From the NCBI RefSeq assembly GCF_000687555.1, contig NZ_JHWJ01000001.1:532151-596150 (forward strand): a stretch of 64,000 nucleotides of DNA, read 5' to 3'. The translations under genes were made by a program, and so were the position numbers. Origin of the DNA: [Clostridium] aerotolerans DSM 5434 (GTDB taxonomy: Bacteria; Bacillota; Clostridia; Lachnospirales; Lachnospiraceae). Below are positions 43,611 through 53,621 of the stretch, piece after piece. Position 1 is the stretch's first letter. Each line of letters begins with the position of its first letter. Below the pieces are notes generated by a model, which made no database searches, was not told where the DNA came from, and worked only from the letters and a program-made list of their open reading frames with translations.

Positions 43611-44333
43611 ATGGACGATAAGATACAGGGAATGGTGATACCGGAGCATGTTGCTATCATATTAGATGGGAATGGCAGGTGGGCCAAGAAACGAGGACTT
43701 CCCAGAAGTTTGGGACATAAAGAAGGCTGTGTGACTGTAGAGAAGACCGTTGAGGATGCAGCCAGGCTTGGAATTAAATACTTAACCGTTTATGGTTTTT
43801 CCACTGAGAACTGGAAGCGTTCTTCCGATGAGGTGGGAGCTCTTATGCAGCTTTTCCGTTATTATATGGTGAGATTGTTAAAGGTTGCAAAAGCTAATAA
43901 TGTTCGCGTTAAGATGATTGGTGACCGGGAACGCTTTGACCAGGACATTGTGGAAGGTCTTAACAAGCTGGAGCGGGAGACAAAAGATAATTCTGGCCTG
44001 ACTTTTGTGATAGCAGTAAATTACGGCGGCCGTGACGAGATCGTTCGCGCAGCTAAAAATGCTATGAAAGATGTGAGAGATGGAAAAATTCTGCCGGAAG
44101 ACATGGATGAGAAGATGTTTCAGTCTTATCTGGATACTGCTGAGATACCAGATCCTGATTTATTGATTCGTACCAGTGGAGAATTAAGGCTGTCCAACTA
44201 TCTGTTATGGCAGCTTGCCTATACAGAGCTCTATGTTACCGATTGCTTTTGGCCTGATTTTAATATGGAAGAAATGAAAAAGGCAATTGCGGCGTACAAT
44301 AACAGGGAACGAAGATTCGGGGGAGTAAAGTGA
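43611..44333 (+). CDS. uppS: Undecaprenyl diphosphate synthase
   Basis: This 240-residue cis-prenyltransferase builds C55 diphosphate for cell-wall lipid carriers. The N-terminal VAIILDGNGRWAKKRG contains the catalytic aspartate, and the LLIRTSGELRLSNYLLWQLAY motif shows the expected Arg and Ser (given in part: RTSGELRLSNYLLWQ). AAGGAG precedes the ATG at 43611. Substrate comes from the isoprenoid pathway, two of whose enzymes (Dxr, IspG) are in the same operon. Confidence 0.95.
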   Translation: MDDKIQGMVIPEHVAIILDGNGRWAKKRGLPRSLGHKEGCVTVEKTVEDAARLGIKYLTVYGFSTENWKRSSDEVGALMQLFRYYMVRLLKVAKANNVRVKMIGDRERFDQDIVEGLNKLERETKDNSGLTFVIAVNYGGRDEIVRAAKNAMKDVRDGKILPEDMDEKMFQSYLDTAEIPDPDLLIRTSGELRLSNYLLWQLAYTELYVTDCFWPDFNMEEMKKAIAAYNNRERRFGGVK

Positions 44334-44352
44334 TTCAGGGGGAGGTAACGCG

Positions 44353-45153
44353 ATGTTTACGATCAGACTCATAAGCGGTATTATACTTGTGCTGATTGCT
44401 CTTTTAACAGTGGGCAGCGGAGGGATATTGCTGTTTGTAACGACCGTTTCCATTTCTCTCATCGGTTTGTTTGAATTGTATCGCGTGATTAAGATACAAC
44501 GAAACTTATTGGGGTATATGGGATATTTGGCAGTAATAGCTTATTACGGATTGCTGTGGTTTCATATGGAAGACAAGATGCTTTTATTATCGGTAGGATT
44601 TTTGATGATTCTTATGAGCATCTATGTGTTTGCTTTCCCTAAATTTCAGCTGGAAGAGGTGTCAGTAGCCTTTTTAGGATTATTCTATGTCGCTGTGATG
44701 CTTTCTTATTTATATCAGGTCAGATCCATGGAAGATGGAAAGTACCTGGTGTGGCTTGTATTTTTAAGTTCATGGGGCAGTGATACCTGTGCTTACTGTG
44801 TAGGAAGTCTGATTGGAAAGCATCGGCTGGCCCCGGTCCTCAGTCCTCACAAATCCATTGAGGGCGCCATCGGAGGCGTGGTGGGAGCTGCACTTTTAGG
44901 CTCCTTGTATGCCGGTGTCTTTGGCGAATCCATGATAGGGCTTAGTACTCCAATATTCACCTGTATGCTGGCTTGTGCCGTGGCAGCCCTTATTTCACAG
45001 ATTGGTGACCTGGCAGCGTCTGCTATTAAAAGAAACCACCAAGTGAAGGATTATGGAAAGTTGATTCCAGGTCATGGGGGAATTTTAGATCGTTTCGACA
45101 GCATGCTTTTTACAGCACCTGCTATTTATTTGGCAATTACTTTTTTACGTTAG
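44353..45153 (+). CDS. cdsA: Phosphatidate cytidylyltransferase
   Basis: This 266-residue integral membrane enzyme makes CDP-diacylglycerol from CTP and phosphatidic acid. Several membrane segments are followed by the CDS signature AIKRNHQVKDYGKLIPGHGG and ILDRFDS near the C terminus. GGGGGAGG precedes the ATG. Confidence 0.95.
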   Translation: MFTIRLISGIILVLIALLTVGSGGILLFVTTVSISLIGLFELYRVIKIQRNLLGYMGYLAVIAYYGLLWFHMEDKMLLLSVGFLMILMSIYVFAFPKFQLEEVSVAFLGLFYVAVMLSYLYQVRSMEDGKYLVWLVFLSSWGSDTCAYCVGSLIGKHRLAPVLSPHKSIEGAIGGVVGAALLGSLYAGVFGESMIGLSTPIFTCMLACAVAALISQIGDLAASAIKRNHQVKDYGKLIPGHGGILDRFDSMLFTAPAIYLAITFLR

Positions 45154-45203
45154 GAAGATTGACGACTGGAATTTTGTAAAAGAAAAGGAGTTAGCAGCAT
45201 AAG

Positions 45204-46346
45204 ATGAAGAAAATAGCAATTCTGGGTTCTACAGGTTCCATCGGAACTCAAACCCTGGAGGTGGTTGAAAACCAAGGGGATATGGAAGTTACCGCATTGG
45301 CCGCGGGGAACAATATCAGACTATTAGAAGAACAGATCAGAAAGTTCATGCCTAAACTTGTATGTGTTTGGAATGAGGAAAAAGCAAAAGAGCTGGCTGT
45401 TTCGGTAGGAGATCTACCGGTTCGTGTTGTTTCCGGTATGGAAGGGCTGATTGAAGTCGCTACAGAACCGTCCGCTGACATTGTAGTGACCGCAGTGGTA
45501 GGAATGATAGGAATACGTCCAACCATTGCAGCCATGGAGGCTGGAAAAGATATTGCTCTTGCAAATAAGGAAACCTTAGTGACTGCTGGTCACATCATCA
45601 TGCCGCTGGCAAAAAAACAAGGAGTAAACATTCTTCCTGTTGACAGCGAACACAGTGCCATTTTTCAATGTTTAAACGGTGAAAATAAGAAAACCATACA
45701 TAAGGTCCTGCTGACAGCCTCAGGCGGCCCTTTCCGGGGGAAAACCAGAGAAGAATTAAAGTCGGTTCAGGTAGAGGATGCCTTAAAGCATCCCAATTGG
45801 TCTATGGGCAGGAAAATAACCATTGATTCCTCAACGATGGTAAACAAAGGTCTTGAGGTCATGGAAGCAAAATGGCTGTTTGATGTTTCCATGGATCAGG
45901 TTGAAGTAGTGGTACAGCCTAAAAGTATTATTCATTCTATGGTAGAATTTGAAGATGGGGCAGTTATGGCACAGCTCGGTACGCCAGATATGAAACTCCC
46001 CATTCAGTATGCCCTTTATTATCCGGAGAGAAGATTTCTTCCCGGAGAACGTCTTGATTTTTGGAGCCTTAAAGAAATTGCTTTTGAAAAACCGGATATG
46101 GTTAATTTCCCTGGTCTTTCCCTGGCATACCAGGCCGGAAGAAGAGGCGGAACCCTTCCTACTGTATTCAACGCAGCCAATGAGCGTGCCGTTGAAAAAT
46201 TTTTAAACAGAGAAATCTCATATCTTTCCATTACAGATATGATAGAGGGAGCTATGAACGGGCATACTGTAAAAGAGAATCCAACAGTGGAAGAGATTCT
46301 TGAAGCAGAAAATGCGGCTTATGAATATATAGAAAGCAGGTGGTAG
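45204..46346 (+). CDS. dxr: 1-deoxy-D-xylulose-5-phosphate reductoisomerase
   Basis: This 380-residue MEP-pathway enzyme converts DXP to methylerythritol phosphate using NADPH. The N-terminal nucleotide-binding motif is AILGSTGSIGTQTLEVV. The substrate and metal site is in PVDSEHSAIFQCLNG and HPNWSMGRKITIDSSTMVNK. AAAGGAG precedes the ATG. Its stop is one base before the rseP start. Confidence 0.96.
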   Translation: MKKIAILGSTGSIGTQTLEVVENQGDMEVTALAAGNNIRLLEEQIRKFMPKLVCVWNEEKAKELAVSVGDLPVRVVSGMEGLIEVATEPSADIVVTAVVGMIGIRPTIAAMEAGKDIALANKETLVTAGHIIMPLAKKQGVNILPVDSEHSAIFQCLNGENKKTIHKVLLTASGGPFRGKTREELKSVQVEDALKHPNWSMGRKITIDSSTMVNKGLEVMEAKWLFDVSMDQVEVVVQPKSIIHSMVEFEDGAVMAQLGTPDMKLPIQYALYYPERRFLPGERLDFWSLKEIAFEKPDMVNFPGLSLAYQAGRRGGTLPTVFNAANERAVEKFLNREISYLSITDMIEGAMNGHTVKENPTVEEILEAENAAYEYIESRW

Positions 46347-46347
46347 A

Positions 46348-47406
46348 TTGTCCAGTGTTATCGTAGCAATTCTGGTATTCGGACTGATTGTATTAATTCA
46401 TGAACTGGGTCACTTTTTGTTCGCAAAAAAGAATGGGATCACAGTAGTAGAATTTTCCATTGGTATGGGACCAAGACTGGTGCATTTCAAAAAGGGAGAA
46501 ACGATTTATTCCATTAAGGCATTGCCTTTAGGTGGTTCTTGTATGATGCTGGGTGAGGACGAAGAGAATGCAGATGAAGGTGCATTCCAGAATAAATCCA
46601 TTCCAGCCCGTATGTCTGTCATTGCGGCAGGTCCTATTTTTAACTTTATTCTTGCATTTCTTCTTTCCCTTATTTTAGTGGGAATGAGCGGATACGATAC
46701 GACATATGTAAAAGAAGTAACTAAAGATTCCCCGGCATATGCAGCGGGGATGCAGCCCGGTGATAAGCTTCTTAAGATCAATGGAGAAAGTGTATCCATG
46801 TACCGGGAATACATTCTATACAAACTCTTAAAGCCGGATGAAAAGATGAATCAGGTGGAATTTTTAAGAGTGGATTCAAGTACAGGGGAAAGCAGCATTA
46901 AGACGGCTTCTGTCACTCCTGAACTTTCCAAGGAAACTGGTAAATATTTAATTGGAATTACTATAGCACCACAAAATATAAAAGTAGCTTCTGTTGGGGA
47001 GCTGGTGAAATACGGTTATAAGGAAATGGAATACGATGTGAAGCTTACAGTGAAAAGCCTTGGTATGCTTTTCTCCGGCAGAGCAAGCGTCAATGACTTA
47101 AGCGGTCCTGTTGGAATTGTTGTTATGATTGATGATTCTGTAAAGGCTGGTCTTACCGTCAGTCTTACAGCCGCGTTTATGAATGTACTCAGCATGTGTA
47201 TTCTCCTCAGTGCCAACTTGGGAGTTATGAACCTGCTTCCTATTCCAGCCCTTGATGGCGGACGTCTCCTGTTTCTGATTATTGAAGCAATCAGAGGCAA
47301 ACGTATGGACCCCAACAAAGAAGGTCTGGTAAATATGATTAGTATGGCTGCATTATTTGCTCTTATGATTTTTGTGGTGTTTAACGATATCAACCGATTT
47401 ACGTAA
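46348..47406 (+). CDS. rseP: Site-2 protease RseP/RasP (M50)
   Basis: This 352-residue intramembrane zinc metalloprotease cleaves membrane-spanning substrates such as anti-sigma factors or signal-peptide remnants. The zinc motif HELGH occurs in [17 protein letters not shown] near the N terminus. A single PDZ domain (about 115-190, [18 protein letters not shown]) and the [15 protein letters not shown] motif follow. The start is TTG at 46348, just after the dxr stop, with AGGTGG upstream inside dxr. Confidence 0.94.
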   Translation: MSSVIVAILVFGLIVLIHELGHFLFAKKNGITVVEFSIGMGPRLVHFKKGETIYSIKALPLGGSCMMLGEDEENADEGAFQNKSIPARMSVIAAGPIFNFILAFLLSLILVGMSGYDTTYVKEVTKDSPAYAAGMQPGDKLLKINGESVSMYREYILYKLLKPDEKMNQVEFLRVDSSTGESSIKTASVTPELSKETGKYLIGITIAPQNIKVASVGELVKYGYKEMEYDVKLTVKSLGMLFSGRASVNDLSGPVGIVVMIDDSVKAGLTVSLTAAFMNVLSMCILLSANLGVMNLLPIPALDGGRLLFLIIEAIRGKRMDPNKEGLVNMISMAALFALMIFVVFNDINRFT

Positions 47407-47435
47407 GCGGGTATGGACTCAGATTGGAGGAAGAC

Positions 47436-48488
47436 ATGAATCGTGAGCATACAAGAGTGATCAGGATCGGTGACCGGGTAATCGGAGGTGGTAACCCGGT
47501 CCTTATCCAGTCCATGTGCAATACAAAGACCCAGGATATAGAAGCAACCGTTGCTCAGATTAAAGCTCTTACCATTGCGGGCTGCGATATTATCCGGGTC
47601 GCTGTTCCGGATATGGAGGCAGCGAAAGCATTAAAAGAGATAAAAAAGCAAATTACCATTCCACTAGTGGCAGACATTCACTTTGATTATCGTCTTGCCA
47701 TAGCTTCCATTGAAGCGGGAGCGGATAAGATACGAATCAATCCAGGCAATATCGGATCCGAAGACAGAGTTCGGGCAGTTGTGGAAAAAGCGAAGGAATA
47801 CAATATTCCCATTCGTGTGGGAGTGAACAGCGGTTCTCTGGAGAAAAACCTGATTGAAAAATATGGTGGAGTAACAGCCCAGGGAATTGTAGACAGTGCT
47901 CTTCAAAAGGTTCGCATGATTGAAGAATTGGGTTATGATAATCTTGTGATCAGCATTAAATCCTCTGATGTAATCATGTGTATCAAAGCGCATGAGTTGA
48001 TATCAGAGCAAACCGATTATCCTCTTCATGTGGGAATTACAGAATCAGGAACGCTTGTATCTGGTACCATTAAGTCCTCCGTAGGATTAGGCGTTATTCT
48101 TTATGAAGGAATCGGCGATACCATTCGTGTCTCCCTGACAGGGGATCCGTTAGAGGAAGTAAAGGCTGCCAGACTAATTTTGAAATCACTTGGTTTAAGA
48201 AGAGGCGGAGTTGAGGTGGTATCCTGCCCTACCTGTGGTAGGACCCGGATCGATCTTATTTCCCTGGCGAATCAGGTGGAGGAGATGGTATCTAAATTTG
48301 ACCACCTTGATGTAAAAGTGGCTGTCATGGGTTGTGTTGTCAATGGACCGGGAGAGGCAAGAGAAGCTGATATAGGAATTGCAGGAGGCGTTGGGGAAGG
48401 ACTTCTTATTAAAAAGGGAGAAGTGATCCGTAAGGTCCCTGAGGATCAGCTGCTTATGGCACTTCAGGAAGAACTTATGAACATGTAA
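47436..48488 (+). CDS. ispG: 4-hydroxy-3-methylbut-2-enyl diphosphate synthase
   Basis: This 350-residue iron-sulfur enzyme of the MEP pathway is bacterial GcpE/IspG. The N-terminal TIM-barrel begins with [16 protein letters not shown]. The C-terminal cluster-binding cysteines are in [11 protein letters not shown] and [11 protein letters not shown]. The ATG at 47436 follows GGAGG; a TTG at 47424 is less likely. Confidence 0.95.
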   Translation: MNREHTRVIRIGDRVIGGGNPVLIQSMCNTKTQDIEATVAQIKALTIAGCDIIRVAVPDMEAAKALKEIKKQITIPLVADIHFDYRLAIASIEAGADKIRINPGNIGSEDRVRAVVEKAKEYNIPIRVGVNSGSLEKNLIEKYGGVTAQGIVDSALQKVRMIEELGYDNLVISIKSSDVIMCIKAHELISEQTDYPLHVGITESGTLVSGTIKSSVGLGVILYEGIGDTIRVSLTGDPLEEVKAARLILKSLGLRRGGVEVVSCPTCGRTRIDLISLANQVEEMVSKFDHLDVKVAVMGCVVNGPGEAREADIGIAGGVGEGLLIKKGEVIRKVPEDQLLMALQEELMNM

Positions 48489-48499
48489 TAGGTGATAGA

Positions 48500-51400
48500 A
48501 TGACGAAAAAATTTTTGGATGTATTTCCAAATTTACATATCACAGAAGAACTGCGAGAGCTTTTAAAACTGGTGGAAGTAGAAAAGGTCACTTCCTCCAG
48601 GGATAGAAGCTCTATTCGTGTTTATCTGATGAGCCAGAGATTGATACACAAGCAGAATATCTATGGCTTGGAAAAAGGAATAAAAGAACAGCTTTTTCCG
48701 TCAAAGCAGCTTAGTGTGAAAATTATTGAACGATTTAAGCTTTCGGAGCAGTATACGCCACAAAAGCTTTTAAAGGCTTATCGGGACAGCCTTTTAATGG
48801 AACTGAAAAATTACAGTATTATAGAATATAACATGTTCCGGAAAGCAAAATTTGATTTTCCCAAGCAGGATCTTTTAACATTGACGGTGGAAGATACCAT
48901 TGTTTCCAGGGAAAAGGCAGGGGAACTGAAACGGGTTCTGGAAAAGATATTTTTTGAGCGTTGCGGCCTGCCGGTAGAGATACAGTATGAATATGTAGCT
49001 CCTAAGGTCAATGAACTGGCAAAGCAAAAAGAATTACAGATGCAGCGTGAGGTGGAAGAGATTGTAAGCCGTACTTCCCTCGCATCTGTACGAATGTCAG
49101 AGGGTATGGACGAAGCGCCTCCTTCCATGGCAGATGGCGGTAATTTGGAGGCCATGGCAAACGCCTATATGCAGGAAGTGCCTTTCCAGCAGGATGGACA
49201 GACTCCTGCCCTTCGTATGGGCGGCAATAAGGAAGGCGGAAAAACCTCCGGAGCTGAATCAGGTAAAAAAGAAACCGCCAAGAAGGAATGGAAGGACTAT
49301 AAAAAGAGCGGAAACTCTTATGTAAAAAGGTCTGACAATCCGGATGTGCTGTATGGACGGGATTTTGAAGGTGAAATCATTGAGATCGAAAAGATTGATG
49401 GTGAGATCGGTGAAATAACCATACGTGGAAAGATTTTAACCGTAGACAGCCGGGAGTTACGAAGCGGTAAAACTATCATAATCTTCGATGTGACTGATTT
49501 TACGGATACTCTTACTGTAAAGATGTTTGCGAAGGAAGAGCAGCTGGAAGATCTAAATGCCGCAGTGGTCAAAGGAAGCTTTATACGGATTAAAGGTGTT
49601 ACTACCATTGATAAATTCGACGGTGAGCTAACCCTTGGTTCTGTGGTAGGAATTAAGAAATCAGAAGATTTTACCGGAAAAAGAAGCGACAACAGCCTGC
49701 AAAAGAGAGTGGAGCTTCATTGCCATACGAAGATGAGCGATATGGATGGGGTTTCCGAAGTAAAAGATATTGTGAAGCGTGCGAAAAAGTGGGGGATGCC
49801 TGCAATCGCAATCACGGATCACGGATGTGTCCAGTCCTTCCCGGATGCCAATCATGCCCTGGATAAGGGAGATGACTTTAAAATAATCTATGGAGTGGAA
49901 GGATATCTGGTGGATGACCTAAAGGAGCTTGTGGGAAATTCCAGAAACCAAAAGTTATCTGATACTTATGTTGTATTTGATATTGAGACCACCGGATTCA
50001 GTTCTTCTAAAAACCGGATTATAGAAATTGGTGCAGTAAAAGTGCAGGATGGCGTGGTAATTGACCGTTATAGTTCTTTTGTTAATCCAGAAGTACCCAT
50101 TCCATTTGAAATAGAGAAACTGACGGGAATCAATGACAATATGGTTCTGCCATATCCAAAGATTGATGAAATCCTTCCACAGTTTCTGGACTTTTGTTCG
50201 GATGCAGTGCTGGTGGCTCACAATGCATCTTTTGATATCAGTTTCATAGCTTACAATGCCAATCGTCTTGGGATGGAATTCAATCCTACGGTCATGGATA
50301 CCGTGGCCCTGGCAAGGCTTCTGTTGCCAAGTCTGAACCGTTACAAGCTGGATACGGTTGCAAAGGCTCTTAATATCTCTTTACAGAACCATCACCGCGC
50401 GGTGGATGATGCAGGCTGTACGGCACTTATATTTTTGGCGTTTGTAAAGATGCTAAGAGACCGCGGAGTGGAAGATTTGGATAGCCTTAACCAGTTAAGC
50501 ACCATGACGGCGGATATGATCAAAAAGCTTCCTACCCACCACGTGATTATTCTGGCTGCCAATGATGTAGGGCGGGTGAACTTATACCGTCTTATTTCCA
50601 GATCACATATTGATTTTTATGCCAGAAGGCCTAGAATCCCCAAAAGTGTTCTAAATGAAAACAGGGAAGGGCTGATCATAGGTTCCGCCTGCGAAGCCGG
50701 TGAGCTGTATCAGGCGCTTTTACGAGGTGCATCTGACGCTGATATTACAAAGCTTGTGAATTATTACGATTACCTGGAAATACAGCCCTTAGGCAACAAT
50801 GGTTTTATGCTTAGGGATGAAAAAAGTGTAGTAAAGACAGAGCAGGACTTAATTGATATCAATAAAAGAATCGTATCTCTGGGAGAACAGTTTGGAAAGC
50901 CGGTCTGTGCCACCTGCGACGTTCATTTTCTTGACCCCGAGGATGAGGTCTACCGAAGAATCATCATGGCAGGCCAGGGCTTTAAGGATTCTGATGAACA
51001 GGCTCCCCTGTATCTAAGGACAACAGAAGAGATGCTTAAGGAATTTGAGTATCTTGGTCCTAATAAAGCAGAAGAGGTGGTCATTAAAAATACCAGAAAA
51101 ATCGCTGACATGTGCGAAAAGATCTCTCCGGTCCGCCCGGATAAATGTGCTCCTGTGATCGAAAACTCCGATGAGGATTTAAGAACCATCTGTTATGATA
51201 AGGCGCATGCCATCTATGGGGAAAATCTCCCCACCATCGTTACAGAGCGTCTGGAGAGAGAACTGAACTCCATTATATCCAATGGATTTGCGGTAATGTA
51301 TATCATCGCCCAGAAGCTGGTTTGGAAATCCAATGAGGATGGCTATCTGGTTGGATCCCGTGGATCTGTAGGTTCCTCTTTTGTGGCCTATATGTCAGGT

Positions 51401-53044
51401 ATTACAGAGGTAAATTCTTTAAGTCCTCATTACTATTGTACAGAATGCCATTATTATGATTTTGATTCAGAGGAAGTAAAAAAATTCTCCGGTATGGCAG
51501 GATGTGATATGCCTGATAAGGTGTGTCCGGTTTGCGGGCACCCTCTGGAAAAGGACGGATTTGACATTCCCTTCGAGACATTCCTTGGATTTAAAGGAGA
51601 TAAGGAGCCGGATATCGATCTTAATTTCTCCGGAGAATATCAAAGTAAGGCCCATGACTATACGGAGGTAATCTTCGGAAAAGGGCAGACCTACCGGGCT
51701 GGTACCATTGGTACGCTGGCGGATAAGACCGCCTTTGGATATGTGAAGAATTATTATGAAGAGCATGGCGTTAGAAAGCGTAACTGCGAGATTAACCGGA
51801 TCGTACAGGGGTGTGTTGGGGTAAGAAGGACGACGGGCCAGCATCCGGGGGGTATTATTGTATTGCCTCATGGAGAGGAGATCTATTCCTTCACGCCGGT
51901 GCAGCGTCCGGCCAATGATATGACGACCATGACGGTGACTACCCATTTTGACTACCATTCCATTGACCATAATCTGTTAAAACTCGATATACTGGGACAC
52001 GACGATCCTACCATGATACGAATGCTTCAGGATTTAATTGGTTTTGATCCGGTTAAGGATATTCCTCTTGACAGTCCTGAGGTCATGTCCCTGTTTCAGG
52101 ATACCTCAGCCCTTGGAATTTTGCCGGAAGATATCGGTGGCTGTAAGCTTGGTGCTTTGGGTGTACCGGAGTTCGGTACGGATTTCGCCATGCAGATGTT
52201 AATTGATACAAAGCCAAAGTATTTCTCTGATCTGGTCCGTATCGCAGGACTTGCTCATGGTACTGATGTTTGGCTTGGGAATGCTCAGGCTCTTATTCAG
52301 GAAGGAAAGGCTACCATTCAGACTGCCATCTGTACCCGAGATGATATCATGATCTACCTTATTTCCATGGGGATAGAAGAAGGACTCTCTTTCTCCATTA
52401 TGGAGAGCGTTCGTAAGGGTAAGGGATTAAAGCCTGACTGGGAAACGGAGATGACCTCCCACGGGGTACCTGACTGGTACATATGGTCCTGTAAAAAGAT
52501 CAAATACATGTTCCCAAAGGCCCATGCGGCGGCATATGTTATGATGGCATGGCGTATTGCCTACTGTAAAGTGTTTTATCCTCTTGCTTATTATGCTTCC
52601 TTTTTCAGCATTCGTGCCAATGGCTTCAGCTATGAGCTGATGTGCCAGGGAAGAGAAAAACTGGAGCATTTCCTGGCAGATTACCGAAAGAGAATGGATA
52701 CGCTGTCGAAGAAAGAGCTGGATACCCTGAGAGATATGAGAATCGTTCAGGAGATGTATGCCAGGGGCTATGAGTTTATGCCCATTGATATTTACCGGGC
52801 TAAAGCCAGACACTTCCAGATTATTGACGGAAAGCTGATGCCATCCTTAAGCAGTATTGATGGATTGGGAGAGAAGGCTGCGGACGCTGTGGTAGATGCC
52901 GTCAAGGATGGTAAATTCCTGTCACGGGAAGATTTTAGAAACCGTACAAAGGTCAGCAAGACCGTATGTGACCTCATGGGAGACTTAGGTCTTTTAGGGG
53001 AACTTCCGGAATCAAACCAGCTTTCTTTGTTCGATTTGGCATAA
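48500..53044 (+). CDS. polC: DNA polymerase III subunit alpha, PolC type
   Basis: This 1514-residue replicative polymerase is of the low-GC Firmicute type with an embedded proofreading exonuclease. In order it has an N-terminal domain, an OB fold (about 290-390), a PHP domain starting at VELHCHTKMSDMDGV, a DEDD exonuclease starting at YVVFDIETTGFSSSKN (inserted in the PHP region) and the polymerase palm with EPDIDLNFSGEYQ. Helix-hairpin-helix elements lie near the C terminus (SSIDGLGEKAADAVVDAVK). The cysteine motif PDKVCPVCGHPLEKDGF is the zinc site. The ATG has AGGTGAT upstream. It ends the operon that begins at pyrH. Confidence 0.97.
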   Translation: MTKKFLDVFPNLHITEELRELLKLVEVEKVTSSRDRSSIRVYLMSQRLIHKQNIYGLEKGIKEQLFPSKQLSVKIIERFKLSEQYTPQKLLKAYRDSLLMELKNYSIIEYNMFRKAKFDFPKQDLLTLTVEDTIVSREKAGELKRVLEKIFFERCGLPVEIQYEYVAPKVNELAKQKELQMQREVEEIVSRTSLASVRMSEGMDEAPPSMADGGNLEAMANAYMQEVPFQQDGQTPALRMGGNKEGGKTSGAESGKKETAKKEWKDYKKSGNSYVKRSDNPDVLYGRDFEGEIIEIEKIDGEIGEITIRGKILTVDSRELRSGKTIIIFDVTDFTDTLTVKMFAKEEQLEDLNAAVVKGSFIRIKGVTTIDKFDGELTLGSVVGIKKSEDFTGKRSDNSLQKRVELHCHTKMSDMDGVSEVKDIVKRAKKWGMPAIAITDHGCVQSFPDANHALDKGDDFKIIYGVEGYLVDDLKELVGNSRNQKLSDTYVVFDIETTGFSSSKNRIIEIGAVKVQDGVVIDRYSSFVNPEVPIPFEIEKLTGINDNMVLPYPKIDEILPQFLDFCSDAVLVAHNASFDISFIAYNANRLGMEFNPTVMDTVALARLLLPSLNRYKLDTVAKALNISLQNHHRAVDDAGCTALIFLAFVKMLRDRGVEDLDSLNQLSTMTADMIKKLPTHHVIILAANDVGRVNLYRLISRSHIDFYARRPRIPKSVLNENREGLIIGSACEAGELYQALLRGASDADITKLVNYYDYLEIQPLGNNGFMLRDEKSVVKTEQDLIDINKRIVSLGEQFGKPVCATCDVHFLDPEDEVYRRIIMAGQGFKDSDEQAPLYLRTTEEMLKEFEYLGPNKAEEVVIKNTRKIADMCEKISPVRPDKCAPVIENSDEDLRTICYDKAHAIYGENLPTIVTERLERELNSIISNGFAVMYIIAQKLVWKSNEDGYLVGSRGSVGSSFVAYMSGITEVNSLSPHYYCTECHYYDFDSEEVKKFSGMAGCDMPDKVCPVCGHPLEKDGFDIPFETFLGFKGDKEPDIDLNFSGEYQSKAHDYTEVIFGKGQTYRAGTIGTLADKTAFGYVKNYYEEHGVRKRNCEINRIVQGCVGVRRTTGQHPGGIIVLPHGEEIYSFTPVQRPANDMTTMTVTTHFDYHSIDHNLLKLDILGHDDPTMIRMLQDLIGFDPVKDIPLDSPEVMSLFQDTSALGILPEDIGGCKLGALGVPEFGTDFAMQMLIDTKPKYFSDLVRIAGLAHGTDVWLGNAQALIQEGKATIQTAICTRDDIMIYLISMGIEEGLSFSIMESVRKGKGLKPDWETEMTSHGVPDWYIWSCKKIKYMFPKAHAAAYVMMAWRIAYCKVFYPLAYYASFFSIRANGFSYELMCQGREKLEHFLADYRKRMDTLSKKELDTLRDMRIVQEMYARGYEFMPIDIYRAKARHFQIIDGKLMPSLSSIDGLGEKAADAVVDAVKDGKFLSREDFRNRTKVSKTVCDLMGDLGLLGELPESNQLSLFDLA

Positions 53045-53165
53045 CAGATAAGCTTAAACCATTCTCTCATTGGGTCAGTTTGTTTCTGCTTCAATGGGAG
53101 AGTGTAAGAATTTTGAATATATTTTTCCAGTATTTTTAAAAAATTAAAATATTTTGAAAATAAGG

Positions 53166-53194
53166 TTGACATACGTTGGGATTTATATTATACT
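53166..53194 (+). promoter_or_regulatory. tRNA-Pro/tRNA-Glu promoter
   Basis: TTGACA (53166-53171) and TATACT (53189-53194) are 17 bases apart, 12 bases before the tRNA; a strong stable-RNA promoter. Confidence 0.85.
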
Positions 53195-53206
53195 ACCTAA
53201 CGTAAT

Positions 53207-53280
53207 CGAGGCGTGGCTCAGTTTGGTAGAGCGCTGCGTTCGGGACGCAGAGGTCGCAAGTTCGAATCTTGTCGCCTCGA
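53207..53280 (+). tRNA. tRNA-Pro (anticodon CGG)
   Basis: This 74-base tRNA has acceptor arms CGAGGCG and CGCCTCG, discriminator A and no encoded CCA. The anticodon loop is TTCGGGA in stem CTGCG/CGCAG, so the anticodon is CGG. The T arm contains GTTCGAATC. Confidence 0.96.
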
Positions 53281-53302
53281 TTCAGTACTTTTTATTGGTA
53301 AT

Positions 53303-53374
53303 GGCCTATTGGTCAAGCGGTCAAGACGCCGCCCTCTCACGGCGGAAACCCGAGTTCGATTCTCGGATAGGTCA
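53303..53374 (+). tRNA. tRNA-Glu (anticodon CTC)
   Basis: This 72-base tRNA has acceptor GGCCTAT/ATAGGTC (one G-U pair) and discriminator A. The anticodon loop is CTCTCAC in stem CCGCC/GGCGG, giving CTC, which reads GAG. The D loop TGGTCAAGCGGTCAAGAC is typical of tRNA-Glu. Confidence 0.96.
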
Positions 53375-53382
53375 TAAAAATC

Positions 53383-53414
53383 AGCCTTCAGGATAAAACC
53401 TGGAGGTTTTTTTG
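53383..53414 (+). terminator. Terminator after the tRNA pair
   Basis: AGCCTTCAGG and CCTGGAGGTT arms are followed by TTTTT. Confidence 0.8.
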
Positions 53415-53621
53415 TGTTATAAAAATTTCCATACGAAAATTTATGTGAGAAAAAGAAGGGGTGATGCCAGACTTACTACACAGCTAATAAATTGTTTATT
53501 TAAACAAAATGGAATTTCTTGTTGTTTAATTAAGATAATATATGGTAATATAGAAAAAAGTTTTACATTCTGTTTTTATATTTGTTTTTTTGAAACATTA
53601 GTATAAGTTTTAGGAGGATAC
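53415..53621. other. AT-rich upstream region of the diguanylate cyclase gene
   Basis: This stretch is strongly A/T-rich, with several T runs. I find no convincing promoter pair, hairpin or gene; a 64-codon open frame at 53412 has no ribosome binding site. Confidence 0.45.

Noticed and set aside
49318..49692. Minus-strand open frame of 124 codons inside polC
   Set aside because: It lies wholly antisense to the polC OB-fold region and looks like a codon-bias shadow.
51467..51970. Minus-strand open frame of 167 codons inside polC
   Set aside because: It is antisense to the catalytic palm of PolC and shows no protein family features.
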